Assembly (NCBI GenBank): GCA_035582835.1 | Contig: JAYKAV010002943.1 | Location: 156,136-220,135 of the forward strand | Source of the DNA: Phoebastria nigripes | Lineage: Eukaryota; Chordata; Aves; Procellariiformes; Diomedeidae | DNA: 64,000 nt | Reading direction: 5' to 3' | Notes under the pieces: model-generated | What the model saw: only the letters and a program-made list of their open reading frames with translations | Databases searched by the model: none | Told to the model about the DNA's origin: nothing | Shown: one piece after another, positions 1-11,280 of the stretch | How the letters are laid out: each line of letters begins with the position of its first letter | Position numbering within the stretch: position 1 is the stretch's first letter | Program-made: the position numbers and the translations under genes

Positions 1-3000
1 AGAACTGCTTATTTGAAAGGGTTTTTTTTAATTTTAGTGTAAAATTCTCCAATAGAAACAAAGGTAGTCCAACACCAGCAGATTTCAAAAATGTCATATC
101 TAAACCTCTGCCTCTAAGCACAAACATCAATACAGCCTAAAATATAAAACACTGAGGTGTCCTCATAATAATTCCACTCATTACAAGACCCACACATTTT
201 CAACTGTATCATTAAAATGGTCTCAACCCATACTATGTTTTACATATGCAAGCAATCATATTTCTAGCATCAAAATCCACGGGAGTTAATTTACACAGGA
301 ACAATTTGCTTCTCAAAGTTAATTTTTTGTATGCAAAACTATCCCATGGGCAAAGAAAAAAAAAAACACTCAAAAAAATGGAAGAAACTTAAAGTTTCAC
401 ACTGGGAAAATGGCAGGCTACTCTGGATATTTAAGCATTGTTCTGCTAAGATTACAAGGAGTAATTAAATAAGAAAAGAGGAGTGTTCACTAACTAGCAG
501 GAACTGTCTCCCTTGAGGCTGGAGCCAGCAAAACATTCACAGGGGTGCTGACTCCAGCAGAACAGCTCGCTTGCTTTGAGCTAAACAGTGTTTAGCGGAT
601 TGAAGCCTTGATTAATAAATGGAGCTAATAACAAAGTACGAAATTAGTTTGAAAATCTTTCTGCTTTTGATTGGACTCTGTGCACAAGGGTTCACAGGCA
701 TTTCTGCCCCTTTTTTAGACCACTGTTTGTTCTGGTTTTTTTTTTGTAAAACACAGAGAAAATACTAACTTCCCGTTGGCTTTCATTATCTAACAGAAAT
801 TCTCTTTAAAAGCACATAAAGAAAAGACCAGATTTTGCTCCAAGGCAGTCAAGACACTATAGTGAATATAAACATATCAGCCACACCTCAGCACTTCTTT
901 TCAGTGATGATTGTTTATGGAGTACAAATTTACACTGTCTTTATATCCTTGCTTAGTTGTCTTCCTATAAAGTGAATACATATGCACACATTTTGTAAAC
1001 ATAATGACTAATATTTAATAATAATGTTATATTTAGATATTAGACAATTTCAATTTTTATGTATATACCTGTTATTTACAAGACTGTGGGGTTTTTCATT
1101 GAAGTTTCCAATCTGTTCTCCCTGTATCAATATATTTTCCAAATTCTGCTGCATATACACTTGATATGTATATGTGTTATGTTATTACTTTGAAATATAC
1201 CACTCTTATTAACATTGGATGAGCTCTAGCACTGAGAGTAAATTATAGACCATCTATCTGCATTTTAGTTTCTGCTACTACTATAACCCACCCCCCTAGA
1301 GATTAGCTTCTCATATAGTTTAGCACAGATCTAAAGAACATGATGGACAGAAGAACATCAGTTGCCACTGGAACTGGGGAACTCCANCTGAATTAAGAGA
1401 ATTAAGGTTTAATATAGAAGGTGCTTGAGAAGAAAAATTATCTGAAGAAAAACGCATGCAATCTGTTGGTCATATCTCAATTTGTTAAAAGACTGATAAT
1501 TTAATTAACCAGGAATAGGAGTAGAAACAATTTCTTTGTATGCATCCAGAAATTAAATGCAACAGCCAACAGTTAAGCAAACCAGACTAAAAAGTCTATT
1601 TATTTTAGTTACTCCAAGACTTGCTTTTGGGGTAATATGTTTTGAAGAATGTTATGTTACAGCCTTGTGATGAGCACCTATACTCCTTACAGAGAAAACT
1701 GGCAAATGCCAGACTCCCCACTTTATTTTCAGAGACTGAAATACGTTGCTAAGCCTTTTGTTGCTTATAGAGGTATACTGAACAACTACCTTTTTCTTTT
1801 TAGTTTCTTTTTACTCCCATATTTTAAAGTTGGCCTTTCTATTTTAGGATTGTGTTTATCGAAAAAAATCTATTCTATTTGTAGTTTTGTGTTTAGTAAT
1901 AGGTCAAAGCCTCTGGGGTTTCACACTTGAATGAATTACATCCTGGGGAATCCTGTGTACTGAGAAAGCCAGATTAATTAACATAATCAAACATGTCTCA
2001 GTAAAACTGGGATCTAAAACTACAGTGATGTCATATCCCATCACAACACCCTCTTAAAATGCTGGAATGTTCAAACTGGCAATAGGAGTGTGGTAAAGAC
2101 TACATACATGAGATCTTTATTCCTTACCATTACAATATATGTGGTTTTCAACTCTGTCAGCTGGGAAGCCAATCTAATGTTTGTAAGGTCAATTTATTGC
2201 TTTTCTAAGAAAGTAAATAACTTTTACTTTGTAGCTGAATATATCATGACAAAACATTGTGGGTTTATAGATTCACATGTTTTAACAATGGAGCCATCGT
2301 TGATTTGAACTTCTGAATCTCAAGGCTCATCAAATTTTACCCAGCGGCTTCTGGATCAAACCCAGAACATACAGCTGACCTAGATTTAGAGACTTTAAAT
2401 GGTGATCAGTTCTGCTCCCTCTTTAGTTATTTCAATCTTTTAATTGCTTCAAAGTAGGATTTTTTTTTCTATTCTGAATTCATCTTTTATCAGGTTCCAG
2501 TCTTACTAATTTACTACCTCTACTTATTTAAAAAATTACCTTCACTTCACAATCTTTTTTCCATCATGAAGGTGTCTAAAGACACCTCTAAACCCTTCTG
2601 TTTTTACAAGCTAAGCTGCTTTAATCTTATGTTTGAAAAGTATTCCAAACTGTAATGTTCTTGTAGCTCTTTTCAGAAACCTTTCAAATTTGTCAGCAGC
2701 CTTCTTACAGAATGATTATTTAAACATACTGAACCATAACATGTTCCAGGATTGGGCACACTAAAATGATAATAACGACTTCTCATGACTACCACTATGA
2801 TTAGTTTGTTTTAATATTCCACAAGGACTCTGTCACACCAAAAAGTACATTAGTAATCCTTCAATCCATATCTGCACATTGGCTTCTCTGTATGAATACT
2901 GTTGAGTAGCTGCACGATCGTGCATTCAGTTGTATAAATTGTGTCTTATTAAAGTGAGCTACTCTATAAAACTGACCTATGCTTAGCTCTTGCTGAGTGC

Positions 3001-5950
3001 AAATACACAAGTTTTTCAAGTATTTTTTTGGGACAAAAAAAAAGTAATCTACCATTATGATCCACATTAGGATCATCTCCTTCCAGTAACCTTAAAGCAT
3101 TTTTGACTCCCAGGCTACTCCTGGTGAACATCTCTCAAGCTCATAAATACAAGTGGTTTACTTTCAAATATACCTAAATACTGGTTCGACCAGAGGAAGA
3201 GTAGCTATACAGCCTGCTGGTTATGAGGAGAATTAGAGATTGACATCAACATATTTTGGTGAAAACTTTTCATTTCAACATACTAGTGTTTTCCATTTGT
3301 AAAGAATATGCTTCAATTAACCTCCAATACTACTGAAAGTAAATTATACAGCTCAGCTTTGTACACATATGATATACACATACCAGCTATCATGTTTTGA
3401 ATGATGAGCAATATTTTATGATGTTGTTATCCTGGTAGATGAGGCATATATAAATGAACAACATTAATATTTGAGACAGATTCATACCATGGTGACACTC
3501 TGTGGATTTCATTTTTAAAATGGATGTTCAAACAAGTCTCACCTTTGAATTTACTGTATCTACCAGAATTATCAGAGATACCATAAAGATCTTCTAAAGA
3601 TTGGACATAGCCATGTGTTCAGTTTTGCATAATAATGGGTAAGTCTACCAGTAGTGATATGGAAAGAATAAAAAGATGGTAATTAAAACAATAGTGAATT
3701 AAAACACTTAAAACAATTAGGGAATATTTTATCAAAGTTTGTGATTAAAAACTAAGTATGCTTCTATGCTTCTAATCCCATCGAAGTCAACAGTATGTGC
3801 TTGAGTGCTTTGTTGAACTGGAACTTTTCATAAATCAAGGCGAGTTGTTCAAATCCACTCAGAAGAGAGTACTTTAATATTCAACACTACCCATATGAAA
3901 ATTTTCAAAAGCTTGAAAACAACATTGGTATTTAGCAGAACAAAATGATGCAACAAGTTGCTACTTAAAGCACAAGCAAGTGTATGTTTTTCCCACAGGG
4001 ATTTTGAGAAGTTTGAACTCTGCATATCTAAAGTATAGCCTATATTTATAATTAATAGAACTGTTCCTGTTGGAGAACTGGAGAGTTCGTGCTGGTAGTT
4101 TTAACTAATAGCATCATAAAAAAATGCACTTGCCTCAGTGCAAATAAATGAAATGTTAGACCAATTCACTGTTGAAGTACATAATGCACAAAGATAAACA
4201 GCTCCTGGAGAAGCAGCTTCACTAAATACTTGTTTTAAGAGGAAAGATAAGAATTAACTGTTCTGAATATACAAAGGAAGTACTCTACCCTGATTCTGTA
4301 GAGCACCTGCATTGACAGACTGTCCTTGAGCAAATAGAGGGATTCTTTAGTTTGTTTGCTGTTATGTTTTCAGTTAAGGGTTTAACAGGTTCTTTTCATG
4401 ATCATTGTTGCCACCCAGGATGATGGGGAGAACAGGAACAAAAGGATAAACTTTTTGCAAAGTGGACCTAGAAACTTAGAGTACTGAATACAAAGAGTAC
4501 CTGAATTTATGTAACCACTACTAATAAAAAAAAGTTCAGTGAACAGAGGAAATAAGTTAGTGATATTCTAGTGCTTTCTTCAGCCATACACTTCAAAGGT
4601 ATCAACAAAGAAATCCAAACTGGATCTAAAATGTGTGGTAGGCGTTATTATTTAGTGATACCTGCTGAGTTAAGAACTGAGGTGAAAGCTACATGTGGGA
4701 TATTTTTGAAACAAAAAAGACAATATACCTGGAGGTTGAACATGTGATTGCCTTTAAAGATTTCCAATGAAATACCCTATTTCTAACACACACCCTATCC
4801 TTGGATATAAGGAATGCATAAAATCCCGGTTTCTTATTTCTTTCCTGCTACTCCTCTACTCAATGATCTTTTAATCTCTTTTCTTCTATTCTGTGTAAAA
4901 AGTTGTTCTGTATTTCACACTCTGTCTTTCCGTCTTCCTTTTTCTCTAATGAGTTTATTATACTTCCCTCAAATTTCAGTTTCTTTTACTCTGCTTCGTG
5001 TGCCTAATCTTGCTGAACCTTTGCCTTTTTCCACATCTGCTTCCTTCTTCAGCACTTGAGCTTTCTATAGCTTTTTAATAGTTTAAATAAGACTCTGGCC
5101 TGAGATAATCATGTGGGCTGTGCGACTAGTGGAGCTGCACAAGTAGTGGGGCTGCTGTCTAACATAGAATAGTGGCTGTAGGAAAAAGCAAGCCAGCAGA
5201 TTATACTGAGGTGAACACTGAGAGGGGGATATGCCCAGCCAGATACATTTCACATATGCAGAGATCTGTCCCTGAACTGCTCCCACATTTTTCCTTCCAT
5301 TGGTTCTCCCAGGCATGATGTAGGTGTTCAAAGGCCATTGCCTTTTAGGCTCACAGAGAGTATCCCCACTCTACAATCTCAGTCATATTTTCCTCTTCTG
5401 TCCCTCTCCAGCTATAGCCCTTCCTCACATAACTTTCATTTCACTTCATGCACAAAACATACAGATTCCCACAAGAATTTCTCAAACAATATTTCTCAAT
5501 ATCAACTCATAAATCCTTACCCTTTTCTAATGCACGCAGCTCCTGGCTTGCATGAAACGTTGTTTGGTTTCTCTAACAGTAACTGGAATCATCTCACTGT
5601 CCTCCTGTCAGCTGTACTTGTAAACTCATTCTCTGTTCCTCCCTCTTCTCATGAATAACTTTCCTGTTTCCCTCTTACAATGTTCTTTCCCTTGTTCCTT
5701 CCCATAACCGCTTCCACTCTCCTCCCCAGCCAAACTTTCAAACTCTTTGGATTTCCCTATTAATTCCCCTTATGGCACTAGATCATCTCTCTTTTCTAAC
5801 AAGTGGAATAGAACAGCATACATATTTCCTGTGTCCAGCACTGTATTTTCAAAGAAGAGGCTGAAATACAGAGGTGGGATTTTTCCCCCTCGTTTCCTAA
5901 GAAAAAGCATGCCACCAGCCCTACAGGCAAAGCAGAGTAACTCCCACCCC
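1..5950. other. Upstream non-coding flank of GLRA3
   Basis: No gene is supported here. Open frames on both strands are short (under about 125 codons), lack recognisable domains and show ordinary AT-rich composition. The only structured content I can name is a decayed CR1/L3-type LINE around 2380-2830. From about 4800 to 5760 the + strand becomes strongly pyrimidine-rich, with many CTTCC/TCTCC runs, as the sequence approaches the CpG island. A single ambiguous base lies at 1387. Distal enhancers could be present but cannot be recognised from one sequence. Confidence 0.6.
2380..2830 (-). repeat. Ancient CR1/L3-type LINE remnant, antisense to GLRA3
   Basis: Read on the minus strand, this stretch follows the order of the C-terminal reverse-transcriptase region of old amniote CR1 elements as I remember it. 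On the + strand this appears as the complement of the usual phrase: a CTCTTTTCAGAAACC-like block, then AATTTGTCAGCAGCC, then ACATGTTCCAGGATTGG, then a decayed equivalent of the segment that follows the ACACAGTATTCCAG motif. No reading frame survives. Boundaries are approximate. The assignment rests on remembered family consensus, not on a search. Confidence 0.5.
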
Positions 5951-6229
5951 TCTTTCCCCAATCCCTTCCGAGACCCAAGGTTCAGTGAATTCACCCCAGC
6001 TCTTGAACGACAGCTGTCCTGTGCAGGCATCACCCCCGCCACCCCTCTTCCCGCAGGAGGGAAGGCACTCAGGCAGGGGCTATTCCGAGCACAAACATCA
6101 ACCACGAGCCCCAGCTGAGCCCTCCCCCGCGCCCCCGGCGGGGCCATCTCCCCTTCCAGGGGCAGCCCCTCCAGGGCGCCCCTCGACGCCGCCGTCCCCG
6201 CTCCCGCCCCGCCGCCTCCGCGGCGGCAG

Positions 6230-6570
6230 NNNNNNNNNNNNNNNNNNNNNNNNNNNNNNNNNNNNNNNNNNNNNNNNNNNNNNNNNNNNNNNNNNNNNNN
6301 NNNNNNNNNNNNNNNNNNNNNNNNNNNNNNNNNNNNNNNNNNNNNNNNNNNNNNNNNNNNNNNNNNNNNNNNNNNNNNNNNNNNNNNNNNNNNNNNNNNN
6401 NNNNNNNNNNNNNNNNNNNNNNNNNNNNNNNNNNNNNNNNNNNNNNNNNNNNNNNNNNNNNNNNNNNNNNNNNNNNNNNNNNNNNNNNNNNNNNNNNNNN
6501 NNNNNNNNNNNNNNNNNNNNNNNNNNNNNNNNNNNNNNNNNNNNNNNNNNNNNNNNNNNNNNNNNNNNNN
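6230..6570. other. Assembly gap (341 N)
   Basis: This is a continuous run of N inside the CpG island. It is bounded on the left by a perfect 6-bp GC hairpin (6211-6227) and on the right by a pentanucleotide CGCCG repeat. Both are classic causes of short-read dropout. The true gap length is unknown if this is an estimated scaffold gap. It removes part of the promoter and 5' UTR; no coding sequence downstream of the aligned ATG is lost. Confidence 0.97.
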
Positions 6571-6651
6571 CGCCGCGCCGCGCCGCGCCGCGCAGCCCCG
6601 CCGATGCCTCGGGCACGACCGCTCCAGGGCTCCGCGGCGGCTGTGAGCAGC

Positions 6652-6722
6652 ATGGCCCGGATTAGGTACCTCCGCGCGGCTGTCTCGGGATTTTATCTGT
6701 GGGAAGCCGCGGTACTGCTCAG
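6652..6722 (+). CDS. GLRA3: GLRA3 coding exon 1: start codon and signal peptide
   Basis: This exon encodes residues 1-23 plus two bases of codon 24: a basic start (MARIRYLR) followed by the hydrophobic core VSGFYLWEAAVLL of a cleavable signal peptide. The segment SGFY-WEAA matches the alpha-3 glycine receptor N terminus as I know it and differs from alpha-1 and alpha-2. The ATG has A at -3 and G at +4, a strong initiation context. The exon ends at CTCAG|gtgagt, a near-perfect donor, in phase 2. The split serine codon AG|C is completed by exon 2. The product is a ligand-gated chloride channel subunit delivered to the plasma membrane, so an ER signal is expected. An in-frame ATG 48 bases upstream (6604) could add 16 residues, but its context is weak. 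Confidence 0.9.
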
Positions 6723-8617
6723 GTGAGTTGTTTTCTTTGGGGAAGCAAAGGTCCCCCCGCAGGTTTTCTCGGGCGGCCGAAATGCCTGGGACTCGCGCGA
6801 AGAGTGGCCGCGGCCACAGCCTTGCCTTACCACTAGCGCCCGGCTACCTTCGGCAGCCAGACTGTGGGCACGGAAACTAAATGCGTGGGGTCCACGCTTC
6901 ACGAATGACTTTGTAACATTGCATTGCCTCAAATTTGATTTTGCGTTTTGCAAGCTGAAGGCTGTGCATTTCCTTCACCTGTTCACAGTTAGGGTTTCCC
7001 TATTTGATCTGTGAATTTTATCACTGTTTTTAGCAGGAAATGTAACATTAATGATCTTGAAAATTCTTCAGGTGCAAAGTGTCTATATGTAAAAGTTACA
7101 GAAGATAATCTGAGTTGGGAAGATACAGACTTATTTGTTACTATCAGTTCTTTCCAGTAAAAGGAAAATCAGGGATTGCGTTAGCTCAGAGGAGTCTTAT
7201 ACAGAAACAGAAAAAATGATAGCTGAGTGAACAGAGGATATGGTCTACAGAATTTCTCTCAAGAGGGAAAGCTTTTGCTGTACCACTGGCAGTCTAGGGT
7301 TTGTATTATGAAAGATAGCAACATATCCATAAATTATAACCTGGNTAGAAGACTGAGGTTCACACAGCTTTTTCTACTTTCTGCCCAGCACACTTTTTCT
7401 AGCTAAAGTAATGTTATGATATCAACGCAAGCATTCTTTTAATACATAGCTCTAGAAGTGTGGTGTTAGCAGCCTAAAATAAACTTGAATCCTCTGTTTA
7501 AAGGTGAGGGGAAAACTTAAACAGAAAAATCAGACATGTAAAGAAGCAGACTTCAATGTCATCATGTATTCACTGCTGATGCAGTTAACCGTGCTTGTTA
7601 TCAACATTCTAGCTCCGTATCACAATAAACAGGTTATGGCATATAACATGACAATGTCAGACTATTTTAAGAATCACATTATTACCTGACAAAGATAAAA
7701 AAGGAAACTTAAATTCAAAAAGTGGTTCTCCAGAGAGAGTTTGGGGATTATACATGTAAGGGATTTACAACCACAAAGTTAAAACAGTAGCGTGTAGTGC
7801 CCCACAATGATGGCACACTTCACAGGTGCTCACAGGTTCATAGCAAATCTTTCCTTTTTGAAATTTAGTTTCATGACCTGTTTTGTATCAACATATGTAA
7901 TGTAAATAGTTTATAATTGCAATTGTGCCAAAAGAAAGAGATTTTAAGAAACTGGGTCACATGGTATGGGATTAATTGACACTGGGAGGAAAGAGTAAAT
8001 GCATGTATATTACAGTTTAAATTTTCCAGTTGCACTGAGTATTTAATGTTCAGAGTAGATGACCAAAGCCCTGTGTAGTGTAGGCAATAAAAGCAGTACC
8101 GTGTTATTATTATTCTCTTTCAATGTACTTATAGAACTTATTTTTCCTCTGCATATTATTTAAATGCCATCCTACTGTTGAATGATTCATCCTTTATTTT
8201 AATGATATAAAAACACATATTATATTCCAAGGGGAAAAAAAGTGAATTTGGAAAGCATACATCTATTTTGCATCACATAATTCTGGACTAACATTTAATT
8301 GTTTCAGCATGCATACAGGCATCTTATTTTGCATAAATTCAAATTATTCTCTTCAATGTCCAAATAACGGTTGTATTGCAATAGCCTTCCACTCTTAAAT
8401 TGTCATTTTATCACAATGAACATGGTTACTGTGCACAAGGACTATTTAGTCTGAGAAAGACTTCAGAAAGCTGCTCAGAGTCTATGTATATCTTTGATAT
8501 ATATCTCAATATAGAGACTACTGGTGACTTTAGGTCTAGCAATAATACCTGAGAAACCTGAGTCAGTTCAAGACACACAGGAGTCCTCTCCATGCTTTAT
8601 AATGGAAAAAGTGAAGG

Positions 8618-8638
8618 AAAAAAAAAAAAAAAAAAAAA
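8618..8638. repeat. Poly(A) run, 21 A
   Basis: This is an uninterrupted run of 21 A in intron 1. It could be a simple mononucleotide repeat or the remains of a poly(A) tail. No recognisable retrocopy precedes it and no clear target-site duplication was seen. Length is likely variable and error-prone. Confidence 0.8.
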
Positions 8639-10710
8639 GTTTAAAATACTAAAACCTGTAAAATTCCCAAGCTTCCTAGAGCCATTAATTCTAGTTCTTT
8701 TCCAACTTAAGCCTTATGAAATGATTTACATTAGAGCAAAGGGAACAGGGAACAGTAGGACGCTGCTTCTACTCTCTGTAAGACACACAGACTCCATCCT
8801 TAGCACCTGTGTAACACCCTCAGTGAGAAGATGGATGTGCTATGAATTTCTAGGAACAACCAAACCTTACGTATTTCACTTGCTCAAACATTAGGGAAAA
8901 AATAATGTATCTTCTCTTACATCATGCAACATTAAAACTTTTCTTCTCTTCGTTAACAAGCACTCAAGGCTGTGTGAGAAGACTGAAGGAACCTAACAGG
9001 AAGAACCTTCAATTCTTGTCCAACAGCCCTGAGGCTGTTTAAAGTGATTGTTTAAATTATATGCCTGTGAAGATAGACATTTAGTTTTATTTTCAGTACA
9101 GGTCAAATGAAAACAAAAAGGAATTTTTTCAGTATAAAGCTACAGGCTTGCTACTTTAACGAGCAAAGTCCCTGGGTTGGCATGCTTCACAAGAGGAAGC
9201 TGCACCTGAATTTTTTTTTTTTAAATAATAATTTTTCATCCCAAATCTAAAGGCTCTTCAAATTGAAATGACTGAAACAAGATGCATATTGGTCGTAGTA
9301 GGATCTAATTATTAATTTGATTTCTGAAAGACATTGTAGAGAGAATAAAACTTTGTTAATAGCCTTTCATAATATTGTGTATGTTTGTACTACTATGTCT
9401 TAGATTAATAACATACTTATTGGTATTATATTAATAGATTTTAGACATGAAAAACAAGGGTTTAAGCACATAGCACTCTATTATGTTTTCAGTGATATAT
9501 TTGAGGACTGGGAGAAAAGCTATAATCAGACCCAAAATAAAAAATTATTATTTATTAATGACTGCCAGGCCAAGCCCCACTGTGATATTAAGAAGAGGGT
9601 AGACATGTAAGAATGAGGGTAAAAGCTAGGGAAAATAATTTAATGGAGCCTAAAAATAACTGTAATTCACTACTGAAGAAGTAAAAAAACGCTTCTAAAC
9701 TATGGTTTGAAGTTATAATAATCTCTAAGACTGAGTATTGCTCTGTTTTCATTAAAGTAATACTGTTAACAAAAATTCCTCTGGATTTGCATGGATTCCA
9801 AGAGGTCACGCTGAAAGCAAGATCATATTTGTAGAGTCAACACGAAGATCATATTTGTTAGTCAAACAGTTTTATGACATTTCTAGAACTTGCAAGGGCA
9901 CCAGCACAGCTCTATTAGAACTACACTGTCAGGGACTTGCCAAGGGAATCTGCTTTCTCCTTGAAGAGTATAGTATAGGTATTTTATATGTAGACTTGTG
10001 TATGGGGAAAGCACAGGATGAAAAGGTAGGTGGCACTGTGGAAATGCAAAATAGATTCTCCCTATATGATATTTCTTTAGGTATCTCTATTAGCATAGAC
10101 CAAGAATCATGCTACGATTAGGTTATTGCCTCTTTCCTTGTTCTATTCACTGCCCCATTGGCCTTACACTGAAGGAAACAGTATCACAGAGACAGCTAAT
10201 TGCACTTAGAGACCAGATTCTTGTGGAAAAAAACTCCATGCAACCTAACTCTGGGGTATGTCTGAGTTCACAGTTACCTGATTTTGAAATTACTCTTGCA
10301 TTGCATTGCAAATTGATTTCAGATGAATAGCTTTAAGAAGCAGAAGTCAATATCCTTTAAGCCAGCTTTAGTTCCTCTAAATAATGAAAGAGAGAAAAAC
10401 AACGGCCAAAAAATATTACATCTGACATATCATCACAAACACCTTTGAAAATAAAGATTTTCAGATGTTCTGATGAGACTTCAGTAGGTTATTAATATGT
10501 TAAGAATTATACCTACAATACTATTCAAGAAATAAAAGTGTCTGCTAAAATCAGAATGTGAATAAAATAGTGTGTGAAAGAAAATGTAGTAATTCAAGAT
10601 GAGAGCACTGAGGCACAGTACCTTTCCTTGGCAGCCCAGACTCAATTTGAAAAGATAGTTTCTGTGAGATAAATCAGTCAACAGACTCCAGGTCCTAATG
10701 AAAAAGATCT

Positions 10711-11280
10711 GATATGTCTCAGGGAGCAGCAAGGGAAGGGAAGGTGAGCTGGGAGTTCAGACTCACAGCAAAGCAGGCAGGAGCAGGGTCCTACCAACAA
10801 AGTTTGCAGTCCCACAGAACCTGTGCAGGAGCAGAGCAGATCCAGTCCAAACAACAGTTCAGATTGCCAGGCAAAGCTGGTAGTGATGAGGCAGGTCCAA
10901 GGTCAAGCCAAAAAATCAGGTCAGCAGATCAGGCTCAGGATCAGAATTAGGAAGGTACAAGGCTGGGTGAAGGTGTACTTGCACTGTAGCTCGCACAGAG
11001 ACCAAGAGCATCTCCCCAGCACTCCTGAGGGAGAAAGAAAAAAAAAAAAAAAGAAGCAAACAATGAACAAAGGAAAAAACAGCTCCTGAAAGAAGAGGGC
11101 TGAACCCCTGCTGAGCCTTCTACAGCTTTTTATCAAACAGCTCTGCTTCAAAGCTGGGCTGCTGCATTATCAGAGCTGGCACTGAGTCCGGGGAGCCAAA
11201 CCCCTGGGATAAAGGAAATGTGCTCAGGGTCCTTATAAAATGTCAGGTGGAGAGCATCGGTGTTCCCTTGCAAAATGTAC
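10711..11280. repeat. Unclassified GC-richer, CAGG/AGCAG-rich block
   Basis: The composition shifts abruptly from the AT-rich intron to a purine- and CAG-rich sequence. It has loosely repeated words (GGAGCAG, CAGGTC, TCAGG, CAGATC) between about 10711 and 10990. An A-rich run follows at about 11036-11052, and then a GC-moderate tail to about 11280. Overlapping open frames in two + frames (10714-10950, 10823-11089) follow from the low stop-codon density and show no domain. It looks like a degraded repetitive element of unknown family or a degenerate minisatellite. I could not assign it. Confidence 0.35.

Larger units (their letters stand above)
5960..6800 (+). promoter_or_regulatory. GLRA3: CpG-island promoter and 5' UTR region of GLRA3
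   Basis: This is the only strongly GC- and CpG-rich block in the window, and it sits on the start codon. It contains a GC-box-like CCCGCCCCGCC at 6203-6213, a GCCGCC/GGCGGC hairpin at 6211-6227, and a (CGCCG)n run from 6571 just after the assembly gap. CpG density falls off within intron 1 by about 6850. No TATA box is seen next to the start codon, as expected for a CpG-island promoter, but the 341-base gap hides the most likely transcription start region. The 5' end of exon 1 therefore cannot be placed. Confidence 0.8.

Noticed and set aside
5770..6665. Several long open frames across the CpG island and gap on both strands
   Set aside because: They run through the N gap and GC-rich sequence, where stop codons are rare, and carry no recognisable protein. 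Only the frame beginning at 6652 joins to exon 2.
10714..11089. Overlapping Gln/Ser-rich frames as a possible gene
   Set aside because: They come from a low-complexity CAG/AGG-rich repeat-like block and its A-run, and two overlapping frames are equally open.
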